In this document: piece after piece, positions 33,886 through 44,070 of the stretch | Numbering within the stretch: position 1 is the stretch's first letter | Layout: every line of letters begins with the position of its first letter | DNA from: Argyresthia goedartella | Taxonomy: Eukaryota; Arthropoda; Insecta; Lepidoptera; Argyresthiidae | NCBI GenBank assembly: GCA_949825045.1 | Contig: OX463807.1 | Span: 10,317,501 to 10,381,500 of the forward strand | DNA: 64,000 nucleotides | Reading direction: 5' to 3' | Notes under the pieces: model-generated | What the model saw: the letters and a program-made list of their open reading frames with translations, nothing else | Database searches by the model: none | Told to the model about the DNA's origin: nothing | Translations under genes and position numbers: made by a program

Positions 33886-34052
33886 ATATCCTAGATAGTC
33901 TGATACCTAGATATTCTAAAATAATCAAGGTCTAACGCGTTACTTTTAAAAATAACACAACGTAGAAACGATTTTAAACAGTTCAGTTTTGTAAATAAGA
34001 AATAAGCAAAAAAAAGGGGCATTGTTTTCAGACGGTTTAGTGTTCAGGAATA

Positions 34053-35105
34053 ATGGCCGGCCAGCTTAGAAAAAACGTTATTCGGGTAGTACGAGACAAT
34101 TCACTTTCGCATACAAGTGAAATGGCGTCAGGACAGGTGACGCAATTGTTATCTGAAATAGTGAATAGATTAGACGGTTTGGAAAGGGGTTCTAGCGCAA
34201 GCAATACTAGTAGGACTTCGGACAGACAGACTGACAGACAGGAACTAGAGACGTTTGAAAAATCGGTAGAAAAACGTCAATCATGCATTGTGAAAATGAC
34301 ACAGAAGTTGCCGACATTCGATTGGCGGAGTTCGGAAAATCCGATGATTTTCTTAAGAGATTTAAAGGCTTATATTAAAGTCTCGGGAGATAGTTCTAGG
34401 GCTTTGATATGGGCAACGGATAGTTTGGTAGGAATTGCAAAAGTTCGAATGAGCATATACAGAGACTCATGGCGAACCTATTCGGATTTTGAAAAAGATT
34501 TCAGAGAGGTATTCTGGGGTGATAATGAACAGGAATTAATTAAGCAAAGATTCCTAACTGCGAAGTTTGATTCTAAGAAAGGTCAAAGTATGGAAGAATT
34601 CTTTGCCTCTCAATTGAATAGCATACTTACGATACCGTTTACTGATACGGAGAAAATCAACACGATTTTCAGACAGTTGCCGCGTGATATTCAGGTAGCG
34701 TTTTTTGCTAGACAGGAACCAATGACTATACGAGATGCGGTCGAATTACTTCGGCATTTAGAACGGAATGTCGATGGGGAATTAAGTGCGTTGCATGGTT
34801 CGGAGACTATGAATACGAACAACGTAAGGCGGAATAGCTACATGCGTGGGCAATATCGTGCTATGCGGGTAAATACGATACGTTATAACGCGGTGAGTCG
34901 TAGGGATAATTATAACGCGGGAACGAAGGCGCGAAACGAATTTGGGACGCGCGGTCGCGGTTATTTTCGCGGTAGAGGTAGACAGCCTCAGGCTAGTTTC
35001 AAGGCAATAGGGTTCCAAAGGGGCAATGATGGTTCAGATAATACAGAGGCAGGGCAAAGTTCAAGTGACAGGAATAATGCGATAAATCAGAATTCAAAAA
35101 ACTAG
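34053..35105 (+). CDS. Gag of Gypsy copy 2
   Basis: An intact 350-residue frame, close to the copy 1 gag. It shares the YSDFEKDFREVFWGD and FRQLPRDIQVAF blocks and the C-terminal RGRGYFRGRGRQ stretch, and lacks a zinc knuckle. A three-residue loss occurs after QLNSI and a small insertion near GSDNTEAG. It ends at TAG directly after the A AAA AAC heptamer (35096-35102). If expressed it could still make particle protein although its pol is broken. Confidence 0.92.
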   Translation: MAGQLRKNVIRVVRDNSLSHTSEMASGQVTQLLSEIVNRLDGLERGSSASNTSRTSDRQTDRQELETFEKSVEKRQSCIVKMTQKLPTFDWRSSENPMIFLRDLKAYIKVSGDSSRALIWATDSLVGIAKVRMSIYRDSWRTYSDFEKDFREVFWGDNEQELIKQRFLTAKFDSKKGQSMEEFFASQLNSILTIPFTDTEKINTIFRQLPRDIQVAFFARQEPMTIRDAVELLRHLERNVDGELSALHGSETMNTNNVRRNSYMRGQYRAMRVNTIRYNAVSRRDNYNAGTKARNEFGTRGRGYFRGRGRQPQASFKAIGFQRGNDGSDNTEAGQSSSDRNNAINQNSKN

Positions 35106-35129
35106 TGGACTCGCGCGGGTCGTTCGCGC
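35096..35129 (+). promoter_or_regulatory. -1 frameshift site and candidate stem, copy 2
   Basis: A AAA AAC (35096-35102) in the gag frame, stop TAG 35103-35105, then GCGCG (35113-35117) and CGCGC (35125-35129) able to pair around GGTCGTT. The pol frame opens exactly in the -1 frame. Confidence 0.75.
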
Positions 35130-36154
35130 TCAGATATTTATTACGGTTTGGGTGGACAGCCGATCAAATTGAAAAAAAGCATAGACTGTATGATTTGTGT
35201 AATTTGGATTCGAACGTGGGTGTGAATGAATTTATTCAATTATTAGCGCATAAAGCGCACGGATATGCCGTGTGTTTAGATGAAAAATCTAGACCGAATT
35301 GTATAGATCGAAATGACAGACGTTTACATACGATATTCAGAGACGACGATTCGACTGAGTGTGGGCGCGATTTAAGTAGTACATTGACATTACCTGAGAT
35401 AGATGTGCGTATTGGGAATATTGTTGTAAGGAGTTTGATTGATTCGGGCAGCGAAATCAGTGTAATTAGACGGAGAGTGTACGAAGAAGTGTGCAGACAA
35501 TTGGGAAAACCGACGGAAATACCGATTCCAAGTTTGAGAATCACAGGTGCATTTGGAGTCAGTAAAGAAAAGGTTGATAAATTAGTAACGTTACCATTAA
35601 CAATAGGTGAATGCGTTATCGATACTCCAATGCTAGTATTAACAAGGGTGCCTAAAGATTTAATTTTGGGGTTTGATTTTATACAACAGACGCGAGCCAG
35701 TTTAATGTGTGAGGGTAATAAGAGGCTAATTATACGAAGCGCCGGGCGGATGTGTGAAATACCATTAGGTACTAGTCCTAATCAGGATTCTTGCTGTTGT
35801 ACAATGGAAGTACAGAACCAAGATACCAGTAGAAATATGATAGAGGAATATGTGAATAATTCATCAATACCTGTTGAACACAAAACAAAGTTATTGCCGG
35901 TGTTAAATAAACATGCAGAGTTGTTTAGCGATAGGGTAGGTCAGACAAATAAATATATACATGAGATAAAAATGAGAGATGAAACGCCTTTCGTAAAACG
36001 AAGCTATCCCATACCGTTCGCATATCGCGATAAAGTAACAAAACGATTGGAAGAAATGGAACGGATAGGTATTATTAGCAGGCAATCTACGGATTTCAGC
36101 AGTCCATTGACTTGCGCACTAAAGAAATCAGGAGAGGTCCGTATATTGCTATAA
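35105..36154 (+). pseudogene. Gypsy copy 2 pol: protease and start of RT
   Basis: A 349-residue frame entered from gag by -1 shifting. Protease VRSLIDSGSEISVI and the following LILGFDFIQQ are continuous here, unlike copy 1, because the 7 bases missing there are present. RT begins at SYPIPFAYRDKV and ends at VRILL: a 9-base in-frame deletion plus changes convert the conserved LLDARQLN block into a TAA stop at about 36152. Confidence 0.9.
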
Positions 36155-36166
36155 TTAAACACGGGA

Positions 36167-36673
36167 ATGGTTGGGGAGGTTGAAACCACACCTTTAATGA
36201 GTGAGATATTGCAATCCAGTCGCCGGATAAACTACATAGGGGTTATTGATATCAAAGATGCGTATTTTTCTATACCATTATCAGACGAATCTAAACGATA
36301 CACGGGTTTTGTATATCAAGGCAGAAGTTATGTTTACAACGTTTTACCTCAGGGGTTGAAAACCAGTGTGGGTTCATTTTCGAGGGCGATGGACTTAATT
36401 TTGGGGCCAGAGGTTAGGTCATATTGTTTAAATTTTGTTGACGATTTGGCAACTTTAACTGAGGGTGATTTCGATCAGCATTTGTCTCAAGTGGACACGG
36501 TTCTGAGTAAATTGAAAGACGCGGGCTTCACATGCAAACTAAAAAAATGCGAGTTCGCACAAAAAAGGTCAAGTTATTGGGGCATATTTTGTCTACACAA
36601 GGTTTGCAAATGGACCCGGACAAAATTGAAACACTTAAATTATATCCGTCACCCAGAACTGTCAGGCAATTGA
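36167..36673 (+). pseudogene. Gypsy copy 2 pol: RT palm
   Basis: In the same frame after the stop: GVIDIKDAYFSIPL, VLPQGLKTS and NFVDDL are intact. The frame is lost after FAQKRSSYW at the same CAAAAAAGG as in copy 1. Confidence 0.9.
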
Positions 36674-36680
36674 GGGCGTA

Positions 36681-37075
36681 TTGGGGTTCATAAATTACTT
36701 TAGGAGATTTATAAAAAATTTTGGAACGTTAACACAGCCCTTGTACAATTTATTACGGTCTGGAGTCAAGTTCGTCTGGAGTGCGCAGGTGCAAAGTGCT
36801 TTTGACGAGATAAAAAAACAATTCTTAGAAAGTATAATTTTGAGTCAGCCATTGGCGGGAAAAACATATTATGTTCAATGTGACGCCAGCGCTATAGGAA
36901 TTGGGGGCTATGTTTATCAATTAGATGATTCGGGCCAGGAACGAATTATAGGGTTCTGTTCGCAGGCATTTAAGGGGGCTCAGACGAGATGGGCTATCAG
37001 TGAACAGGAAATGTATGCAGTTATATACACTTTAAAGCGATTTGAGATATTTTTTATATTTGCGGGGAGAAAAAG
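36681..37075 (+). pseudogene. Gypsy copy 2 pol: RT end and RNase H start
   Basis: Reads FINYFRRFIKNF, CDASAIGIGGYVYQ and SEQEMYAVIYTLKRFEI, then truncated. A one-base loss in the GCGTATTGGGG run (36676-36687) separates it from the preceding frame. The open frame continues to 37169 only by running into the SINE head. Confidence 0.9.
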
Positions 37076-37078
37076 ATT

Positions 37079-37339
37079 TGACGACCCGAATAGCCGAATC
37101 GGTAGTGACGCTGCCTACGAAACCAAGGGTCCCGGGTTCGAGTCCCGGTGGGGGCAAATGTTTGTTTGATGAGAACGAATGTTTGTACCCTAGTCATGGT
37201 TGTTTATCTATCTAAAGTATAATATTTCTCTATATAAGTATATATATCGTTTTCTAGTACCCAAGATACAGGGAATCCTAGTTTGGGGCTAGATCAATGT
37301 GTGTAAAAGGTGTCCAAGGTATTATTATTATTATTTATT
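37079..37339 (+). repeat. SINE family A, second copy
   Basis: Head with B box GGTTCGAGTCC (37135-37145), core GGGAATCCTAGTTTGGGGC, tail (TTA)n. It joins the truncated Gypsy copy 2 on the left with no visible duplication and a 5'-truncated LINE on the right exactly at its tail. Confidence 0.85.
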
Positions 37340-38310
37340 CGATTTCGTGTCCCACAAGCTGCTTATGACAAAACTTTATACACACGGTGTAAGAGGACCG
37401 GCATATAACTGGGTTCAAACCTACCTAAAAAATTGGTCTCAAACTGTAGAGATTACCGGATTTGATGCCGCAAGGAGTTTAAAAACTTACAAATCCGAAC
37501 CTAAATTTAATAAATTCGGCGTGCCTCAAGGTAGTGTACTCGCACCGCTCCTATTGCTGCTCTACATTAACGATATTACTGAAATTACTAAGTATAGAAA
37601 TATATTATTCGCTGATGACATAACAGTAATTATAACAACACCAAAACTACATTCATTATCAATACATGAAAAGGAAATAAATGACGTAATATTAAATACT
37701 ATTAATTGGCTAAATAAAAATAATTTAAATATAAATATTAATAAAACCTGTTATATCAATATGAATAATATAAATAATCTTAATGTATCACATAATAATA
37801 TGTAGTATTGACATTGATAATAAATTACATTGGAAATTTAAAATAGATCGCGTTTGCAATAAATTAAATAGGTTTTCGTATGCTCTTGGTAAGCTGACTA
37901 GAGTGGCTAGCAGAGATACAGCATTAACAGCATACTTTGCATACGTAGAGTCAGTACTGAGATACGGGTTGCTTGTTTGGGGAAACAGCACAGACGTAAA
38001 CAAGGCATTTGTGGCTCAAAAGAAATGTATTAGATCAATCGTAGGAGTTGCCCCAGACGTATCATGTAAACAATTATTTAAAGCTCTATATATATCACCT
38101 CTACCCTGCCTTTATATACTAGAAGTAGCTACATTTGTGATGCAAAATAAAAAAATGTTTCCAGAAGCGAAAAACCTAACATCTAGGAGTCTAAGGAAAC
38201 CTAACAAACTTACCCTTGATGTGATCCCAAAAAGTGCAAGATTTGCAAAAACTGCTACGCTATGTGCACAACAATTTGGAACAAATTACCAAGTCACCAC
38301 CAAATTATAA
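37340..38310 (+). pseudogene. RT of the 5'-truncated LINE
   Basis: Two overlapping frames. The first (to 37805) has VSHKLLMTKLY, GVPQGSVLAPLLLLLYIND and FADDITVI (the catalytic FADD box). The second (37783-38310) continues with the thumb and the WG block (YGLLVWGNSTDVN, AQKKCIRSI) seen in CR1/Jockey-clade ORF2 proteins. A frameshift near 37800 divides them. The AT-rich stretch in between (NINNLNVS) may be slightly expanded. Motif A aspartate is upstream of the truncation, so it cannot be active. Confidence 0.85.
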
Positions 38311-38592
38311 GTAACAAACAGAAATTTAAAAAAGTTATAAGTTATTGGTTAATGCAATATGTTTTCTACTCGATTAAGGAATTCCTAGCACATAATGTTA
38401 AAATTTGTGTCAATTGTAAACCTTGACTAATTTGTTGCCTACTATTTAAAATTATGTGGCATAATTGTTTTGCATGCTATAATTTAATTAGCTGGATGTG
38501 TGTATCTGACTGAAACTATATACCTAGTACCATCTTTGTATAACCATATCTATCGCAAATAAAAGTCTTTGTCTTTGTCTTTGTCTTTGATA
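37340..38592 (+). mobile_element. Non-LTR retrotransposon, 5'-truncated
   Basis: Starts inside RT motif A and runs to a 3' UTR ending AATAAAAG followed by (TCTTTG)n (38566-38590). It differs from the CR1-like copies at 4.5 and 44 kb in sequence and tail repeat. The left edge coincides with the SINE tail. Confidence 0.85.
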
Positions 38593-39062
38593 ATATTTTT
38601 GTATTCAGTGCACTCTTTAATATCATAACATGTATAGATAAACTATAATAATTTCCAAATGATGGTTAACTATATTGTTAAAATACATTTTAGTTCTTAG
38701 CAGTACACGAAAATACGATAAACTATGCATAAACCGTCGCTTTGTCAAATCTGAACAATGAAAAATAATAAAAATAATCCTCCCACATAAACTCCATTTG
38801 GGATGGAAGATTGGGAGGATTTATGGGAAGTCCACTTTTCGGGAAAGTTCTCGGGAATATTCCCGATATTGGTTCATTCATAAGTGAACGTAATACTATC
38901 AACTACATGGCAGCTTATTAGCTCCGAAGCAAAAAAGAATCCATTTTTCTCTAAAGAGCAATAAAAGGTTATTTTGTAAATAACTCCCTTGCACTGAGGT
39001 TTTTTCTCAGAAAATACCGATAGATAGCGCTGTGTGAGTTAGTTTTCGAGGTCAGTGCCACG
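38593..39062. other. No gene; weak fold-back at 38776-38821
   Basis: AATCCTCCCA (38776-38785) pairs with TGGGAGGATT (38812-38821); GGGAATATTCCC follows at about 38859. Compare 20441-20520. Nothing else seen. Confidence 0.45.
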
Positions 39063-39185
39063 TGGACCATACATTTTCGTTTTGTCATCTAACCCGGACG
39101 AGTAAAGGTGTCGTTAATACGGCGCTATTCGCATGTCAGCGAGGTGACATTTTACTCGGCCGGGTTATATTATACGGTCCACACT
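39063..39185. repeat. Imperfect fold-back, ~50-bp arms
   Basis: TGGACCATA...TAACCCGGACGAGTAAA on the left faces TTTACTCGGCCGGGTTA...TACGGTCCA on the right. It sits in a module (about 39009-39830) whose ends carry inverted CGATAGATAGCGCTG / CAGCGCCATCTATTGG, a layout of a small non-autonomous DNA element. Confidence 0.6.
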
Positions 39186-41264
39186 ACACAGAAAGACTAT
39201 AGAATGACGCCGCCGCCGTCGGCCGTCAGCAGTTCGATGACGCTGGCAAATGATATGGTCTGTTAACTTTGTTGTTTTCTCGGTGACTGAGTGACGTTTG
39301 AAATTCCGTTCATTTGGCGCTACTCCCATTACAAGGTAATGCACCGTTCTTGAGAAAATTAACTTTTTGTAACCTCATTTTTGAGGTAGTATGAATCCAT
39401 GTAATCGGAGTTTTTAAAATGTAATGGGCATATTTGAAGGCAATGTCTGTTTTGAAATTTCTTCGTCCAAGCACAACACAAACATGACCCATCTTCTTTT
39501 TGTAGGTGTCCACTGACCAGAAGGTGTCCAGCCAGAACAGTTATTTAATTTAAACGTAAAATTTGAGTCCAATCTTCCAATTTGAACAAACTTGAACAAC
39601 GACGTCTTTCGTTCCCACAGAGATCACTCGGAAAAAAACACGAAAAAAAGCCCACGGTATTCCCCGGTGTTCCCCATTCAATACACAGATTAAAATCTCA
39701 CCATAAAGCACTGCACGTATTGCTCTGTGGTCTGCACCTCAGGTCTACACAATGGCAATCTGAGTCTATGCGAGAAAAAAAAAGTGATTTGCCCAGCGCC
39801 ATCTATTGGATTTTGCGGAAGCAGTGCTCAGAAAATACCTTATAGAAAAACAGAATTAGGGAGCTGGTTAATCTGAGGTATAGATTCTAGTACAGACTAT
39901 GTAGGTAGTATAGGAGTTTTCCCCATTTCGCAAAGCGGAGCACTCCATTAAGCTACAAACTCCTTGGACTACCAGTAGAGTGCTTCCACTCTTAGCGGAT
40001 AGATAAATAAACAGGACAAACACTTTATTAAACTAACTCGCCCGTTTTAATTTACTAAGAATAAAATACTAGCAATAAAATGAAGGTACTCGTAACTAGA
40101 CGTACGATTTTAGCTCAGCCTTAGGTATTTTATTTCTGAATCAATTTCAAGAGATGGTGCCTACTTGGACGACTGTTTAGAAGACACGAATAGTCTAGAA
40201 TCCAAATGTAATAGAAAGCCACATTCATAGACACACGTAACAGCTTTGAATTTGCTCAAATTATAATTTTCTACACACATCAGAGGAATACCCAAAAAAG
40301 TTTTCGTCAATCCGTTTCATTGAACCCAAGGTGAAAAAAGTCTTAACGGTATAATAACGCCATAGAAATCAAAACTGTAAACCGAATTTAATCAAGTCTG
40401 CCCGATTTAGCTACACCGACTCGAGGGGGATGGAAGAAGAAGTTTTCACATCAAAAATCGTTTATCGTCATTTCGCAGAACTGCAATGGGCTTGGACCCC
40501 AAGTGAGTCTTAAAACTAATAGACCCAATCACTCCCCGTCGAAATCACCCCTCGAGAAAAGTAGGAGTCGCATTTTACCCAACTTAATTGTACAAGTTTA
40601 CGTCAGATCACCATTGCCGTTTCACGTCTCCCTACTACATTATGTTCATTCCTTCACGGCTAATTCGTATATTCCGGGTGGTTCCGGTTTTGTCACATCC
40701 AAACACCTAACAATGTGACCAGACCGGAGTTATTATGGCCAATGATCAATATTTATATACACAAATAAACAAAAATAGGAGTAATGAATGACGAAAGTAC
40801 CTATGGAGGGTACGCAGCCAAAAAAACCTTGGAACTCAAATGAAGAGGTGGTTACACTACGTAAAATGTATTTAGATATAAGTGAGCTCGCCGTCAATCA
40901 GAAAAATACGACCCTCAGAAAAGACGTACCTCCTTGTTGTTACGCCGAACCTTAGTACGAGTATATCAGTAAACACTCACACTTTCAATCGAAAGCCCAT
41001 TTCCAGAAGTAGTTGTTAAACGCTGATCTATTCTAGACGCTCTCTGAAGAGACTACGTTCATTGGACATCGACAAGCGCTTATTGGCATCACGTTGACGC
41101 CTTCAATGTCGACAATGGCGCGCGCCCTTTGATGATTTATAACTTGCATCTGCAGTTATAACACCACACTTGGCTTATGCATTAAATATATGTGTTGACG
41201 ATGGAGCTTTCCGAGACCTCATAAAACACAGATACCTCTGTTCACGTCGGGAGATAAGGGTTTA
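39186..41264. other. No recognisable gene
   Basis: Short open frames (39310-39513, 39414-39599, 39582-39845, 40503-40718) have no known motif. CCCATTACA and TGTAATGGG near 39327 and 39420 are inverted. No RNA gene seen. Confidence 0.5.
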
Positions 41265-41345
41265 AAATTTCAGACCAATAACTGTACTTCCAGCACTAAG
41301 TAAAATATTTGAAAATAATACTCAATCAAATGCCCTCACAATTCA
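41265..41345 (+). pseudogene. RT motif fragment left of the BEL element
   Basis: Translates as RPITVLPALSKIFEN, the block preceding motif A in non-LTR reverse transcriptases. It is probably the left remnant of the decayed RT that resumes at 46119 (DLFKTFDW...), with the BEL/Pao element inserted between them. Confidence 0.6.
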
Positions 41346-41479
41346 ACCCTTTAAAACAACTCCACGTCAATGCTGCTGTACTGTTGAATCGTAGCCGTCG
41401 AGAGTGTCTTGCCGCTGAGAGTTTCTTCCTCTTCGGTGGTTGTAATCGGAATGCCGTCTGAGCATTATTTTTTTTGTTG

Positions 41480-42057
41480 GAGGGGAAAAAAATGGAATTA
41501 CCCATGGCCAGGAGTCAGACCCCCCTGCTATGTCCGGGTCCCCACATATTGAGCGGGCATCAGCTCGTGTAGTATAAGGACTAAAAACAACCCCTTTGTG
41601 TTTACAGTTGCCTTACTAAGAATTAACTGTGAGCCATGGATAACTGTGAGCCATGGTTTACTGTGAGCCATGGAAACTGTGAGCCATGGTGCCGTCTGAG
41701 CCCCGCCTGTCGCTATATTTATATGTTGGCGGGCGCTCGCGGTGAGTGGGGGGTGTGGCGAGTCACTCTCGAACGGACCGCTTGGCTTTATTTATTATGC
41801 TATCTCTTTCTTTCATCGTATTTAAATGTTTTATGCTATTTCACACGAAATTAACTATTAATTATGAAAACAACAATGAAATTCTATTAAAACTAACTCT
41901 ATACTATAATAAAACCTAAATTTAACTATACATCTTATACTATGACGGAAATATTATTTATTACTTATGCTACGCTCATTCTAAACTTATAACATAAACG
42001 ATATCTATAACTATACTATATACATCTTTCTTAACCTATTAAAAGACGTCCCGCACA
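41480..42057 (-). repeat. 3' LTR of the BEL/Pao element (left edge uncertain)
   Basis: The minus strand starts TGTGCGGGACGTC after a purine tract (GGCGGGAG). About 53 bases (42005-42057) match 46067-46118, the only surviving part of the other LTR. The rest is AT-rich plus a four-unit tandem repeat at 41625-41689. Confidence 0.65.
41625..41689. repeat. Four tandem copies of AACTGTGAGCCATGG
   Basis: Copies at 41625, 41642, 41659 (first base changed) and 41675 with 16- to 17-base spacing, each containing CCATGG. It probably lies in the LTR; a protein-binding array is possible but unproven. Confidence 0.9.
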
Positions 42058-42064
42058 TTACTCC

Positions 42065-42913
42065 CGCCGTGGAAGTTCGCGATGACTCGGAGACGATCTT
42101 CCACTCTGTCCGCTGTTGTGGGGCGTCGTAGGCAGGATGATGAGCTTCTTCGTAGGTCTTCACGTTGACTGCTCGCACGATTCTGTCGTCACCTGGGTAT
42201 TTTGCAGTGATGATTCCTCACGGCCATGTGTTGCGAGGAAGGTTGCTGTCGGTGATGAGGACCACGTCTCCTGTCTGTGGCGATGCTCCGCGTCCCTGGA
42301 GTTCAGGCAGGTACTCCTTCAGCCACCTCGTCCAGTAGAGGTCAGCGAGTGAGACACCCGTGCTGAGCTGCCCAGGAGGAAGTGGTTCGGTGTGATGGCC
42401 TCTGGATCCTCGGGGTCGACGGAGACGTGTGTGAGAGGCCTGCTGTTCACGGTGTACTCTGCCTCGGCGAGAAGAGTGATGAGGACCTCTTCTCTTTCTT
42501 GAAGTGTAGCGCCGAGTGCTGTCTTCACTGTTCGTACCAGTTCGTGCCATCACCGCCGCGTCCGTGCTCAGCGAGTACGTCAGTTCAAGGTGAACGGCGC
42601 GTGTTGTGAGACACGTGAACAGCGCCACGTATCGCTTCTGTGTGGAGCGGCTGACGGTTACTGTTAGCGGCCCGAAGTAGTCCACTCCGGTGTAAGTGAA
42701 CGGCCGCTGGTGATGGGCGAGGCGGCTCGGTGGGTGATCTCCCGTGGCTGGTTGAGACGGCTTCTCTTTTCTTAGGCGGCAGGGCAGGCAGCGGTGGACG
42801 ACGAGATGAGTTACTGGGCGTAATCTCAGTACCCAGTAATGTTGTCGTCACTCGTTGATCGTCGTCTCGACGCCGGCGTGTGCGAGCTGTCGGTGTGTGT
42901 AGGCTATCCACAG
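42065..42913 (-). pseudogene. BEL/Pao integrase, broken
   Basis: Fragments in three frames: a zinc-binding part (VHRCLPCRLRKEKP) with TYTGVDYFGPLTVTV (first catalytic Asp), RYVALFTCLTTRAVHLEL, then a jump to EAEYTVNSRPLTHVS and ITPNHFLLG, and finally RWLKEYLPELQ and VLITDSNLPRNTWP. These blocks are diagnostic of BEL/Pao. About 90 residues that should hold the second Asp (DNGTNF block) and the Glu are deleted after STDAAVMA, with a frame change; a stop interrupts after NTWP. Inactive. Confidence 0.88.
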
Positions 42914-43665
42914 TCAGAATCAGAATCAGAATCAGAATTTTTTCTTGTGGATCGTAGTTATAAATAAGATGTTACATTTCACAATGTTTTAACGTCCTGC
43001 CATTAGGCATACAAATAAATAAATCAACAGGTGATACATCAATTAAAGTAACGCAAATAGCTTTAACATATATAACATGTCAAAACAAGAAATTGATAGC
43101 ATGTCAATACAATACAACATTCAGGCATACAAAAAGATAAAATTAAGGAAGAACTCTTCCCTGCCCCCTTCGTGCGTCGGTGTGCCCAGAATTGGGCTGG
43201 AGGCGGCGCCGTCCGTGCCTCCGGCTTGCGGCCTCTTTTCATTATGGGTTGAAAACAACTCTTACTCCTCCGGAGTTATGCAGGCTCTGTGGTGCCCACT
43301 TAGCGCGGCCTTCCCCCACCGGGTGAGACCTCGGATAAATCCGAGGAGGCCCAGTGAAGTGCCGGCGAGCAGCCGATCAACACCACAGGTGCAGCGTAGG
43401 GGTAACTCCTTCCTCTTCTCCGCTATGGGTCGGTCCGTGGATGGTGGTGGCGGCACCGCGACGTATCCTGCGCTTCTAGCTTTAGAATCACGTAGGCAGC
43501 CGCGGTGCGATGACGTCACTGCGAGCGCAGTGAGCACACGCCGGGCGAGTAGAAGAGTCGAAGAGAGAAGAAACGGGGGTGGCGAGTGTGTGAATGCTAA
43601 AACAATCACCGTGAAACACAAAACTTATAGTTACAGCTATTGCCGGGACCGTGTCTATCCATGCT
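42914..43665 (-). mobile_element. Unclassified retroposed insert with (TTCTGA)n tail
   Basis: The minus strand ends in AAAAAATTCTGATTCTGA and further repeats (42916-42943), the form of a LINE or SINE 3' tail. The body has a GC-rich 5' half (43200-43560) and an AT-rich 3' half. A minus frame of 119 codons (43262-43621) has no motif I can name. It sits exactly where the BEL reverse transcriptase is missing, so insertion and deletion may be one event. Confidence 0.6.
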
Positions 43666-43692
43666 GTCTTCTGTCTTCGTTAAGTGATGAAC

Positions 43693-44064
43693 TTAGTGTA
43701 CGCGTTGTCCCAATGTGCGTGAGTGTGCACCGTGAAGTACCCAACCGAGCGGGGTGAGAGAGGCGATCCGTTGGTCTCGCTGTCCTTGTCTGACTTCTGT
43801 TGCTAACAACAAGTGCCAGTTATCCTGGCCGATAAGTACTTTCGGAGTCGCTTCTTCGTACTGGTGGCTTGAACTGAGGTCGCGCAGGTGTTGACATTGT
43901 TCGATGTCTCGGTCGGTGATGGACTGGAGCGACAGCTGTAGCCCTCGTATCGTGTGAGCGTGGACGTCGTGTTGACCGTTCGCTCCCTGTAGTGTTAGAG
44001 CGACGCGTCGTGACGTCGATGCGGCGATCTTCGTATCGGCGATGGCTTCTATGTTGATCGGTTG
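43693..44064 (-). pseudogene. BEL/Pao protease-to-RT linker
   Basis: The minus strand reads PINIEAIADTK, then GLQLSLQSITDRDIEQCQHL, PKVLIGQDNWHLL and TPLGWVLHGAHSRTLG, blocks typical of the region between protease and RT in BEL/Pao polyproteins. It is continuous with 45810-46066 once the CR1-like insert is taken out (GATGPL joins QPINIE). A stop occurs after RTLGQRVH, where relatives have an aromatic residue. Confidence 0.88.
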
Positions 44065-44070
44065 GAGTGG

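Larger units (their letters stand above)
31633..37075 (+). mobile_element. Ty3/Gypsy copy 2, truncated
   Basis: Same family as copy 1 in the opposite orientation: 5' LTR, PBS, gag, protease, RT and the start of RNase H. It stops abruptly at the sequence corresponding to copy 1 position 26060, where SINE A begins. Integrase, PPT and 3' LTR are absent and do not resume after the inserted SINE and LINE. It carries more point changes and breaks than copy 1, so it is older or derives from another subfamily member. Confidence 0.93.

Noticed and set aside
36681..37169. Continuous RNase H-fusion protein
   Set aside because: The last ~30 residues are translated SINE head; RNase H is truncated at 37075.
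41636..41854. Small protein with repeated CEPW
   Set aside because: The repetition comes from the DNA tandem array AACTGTGAGCCATGG, not from a conserved protein.
43262..43621. 119-codon minus frame as a real protein
   Set aside because: Sits in the GC-rich part of a retroposed insert; composition explains openness; no motif recognised.
43077..43757. 226-codon plus-strand frame as a host gene
   Set aside because: Composed of the retroposed insert and antisense BEL sequence; no domain.
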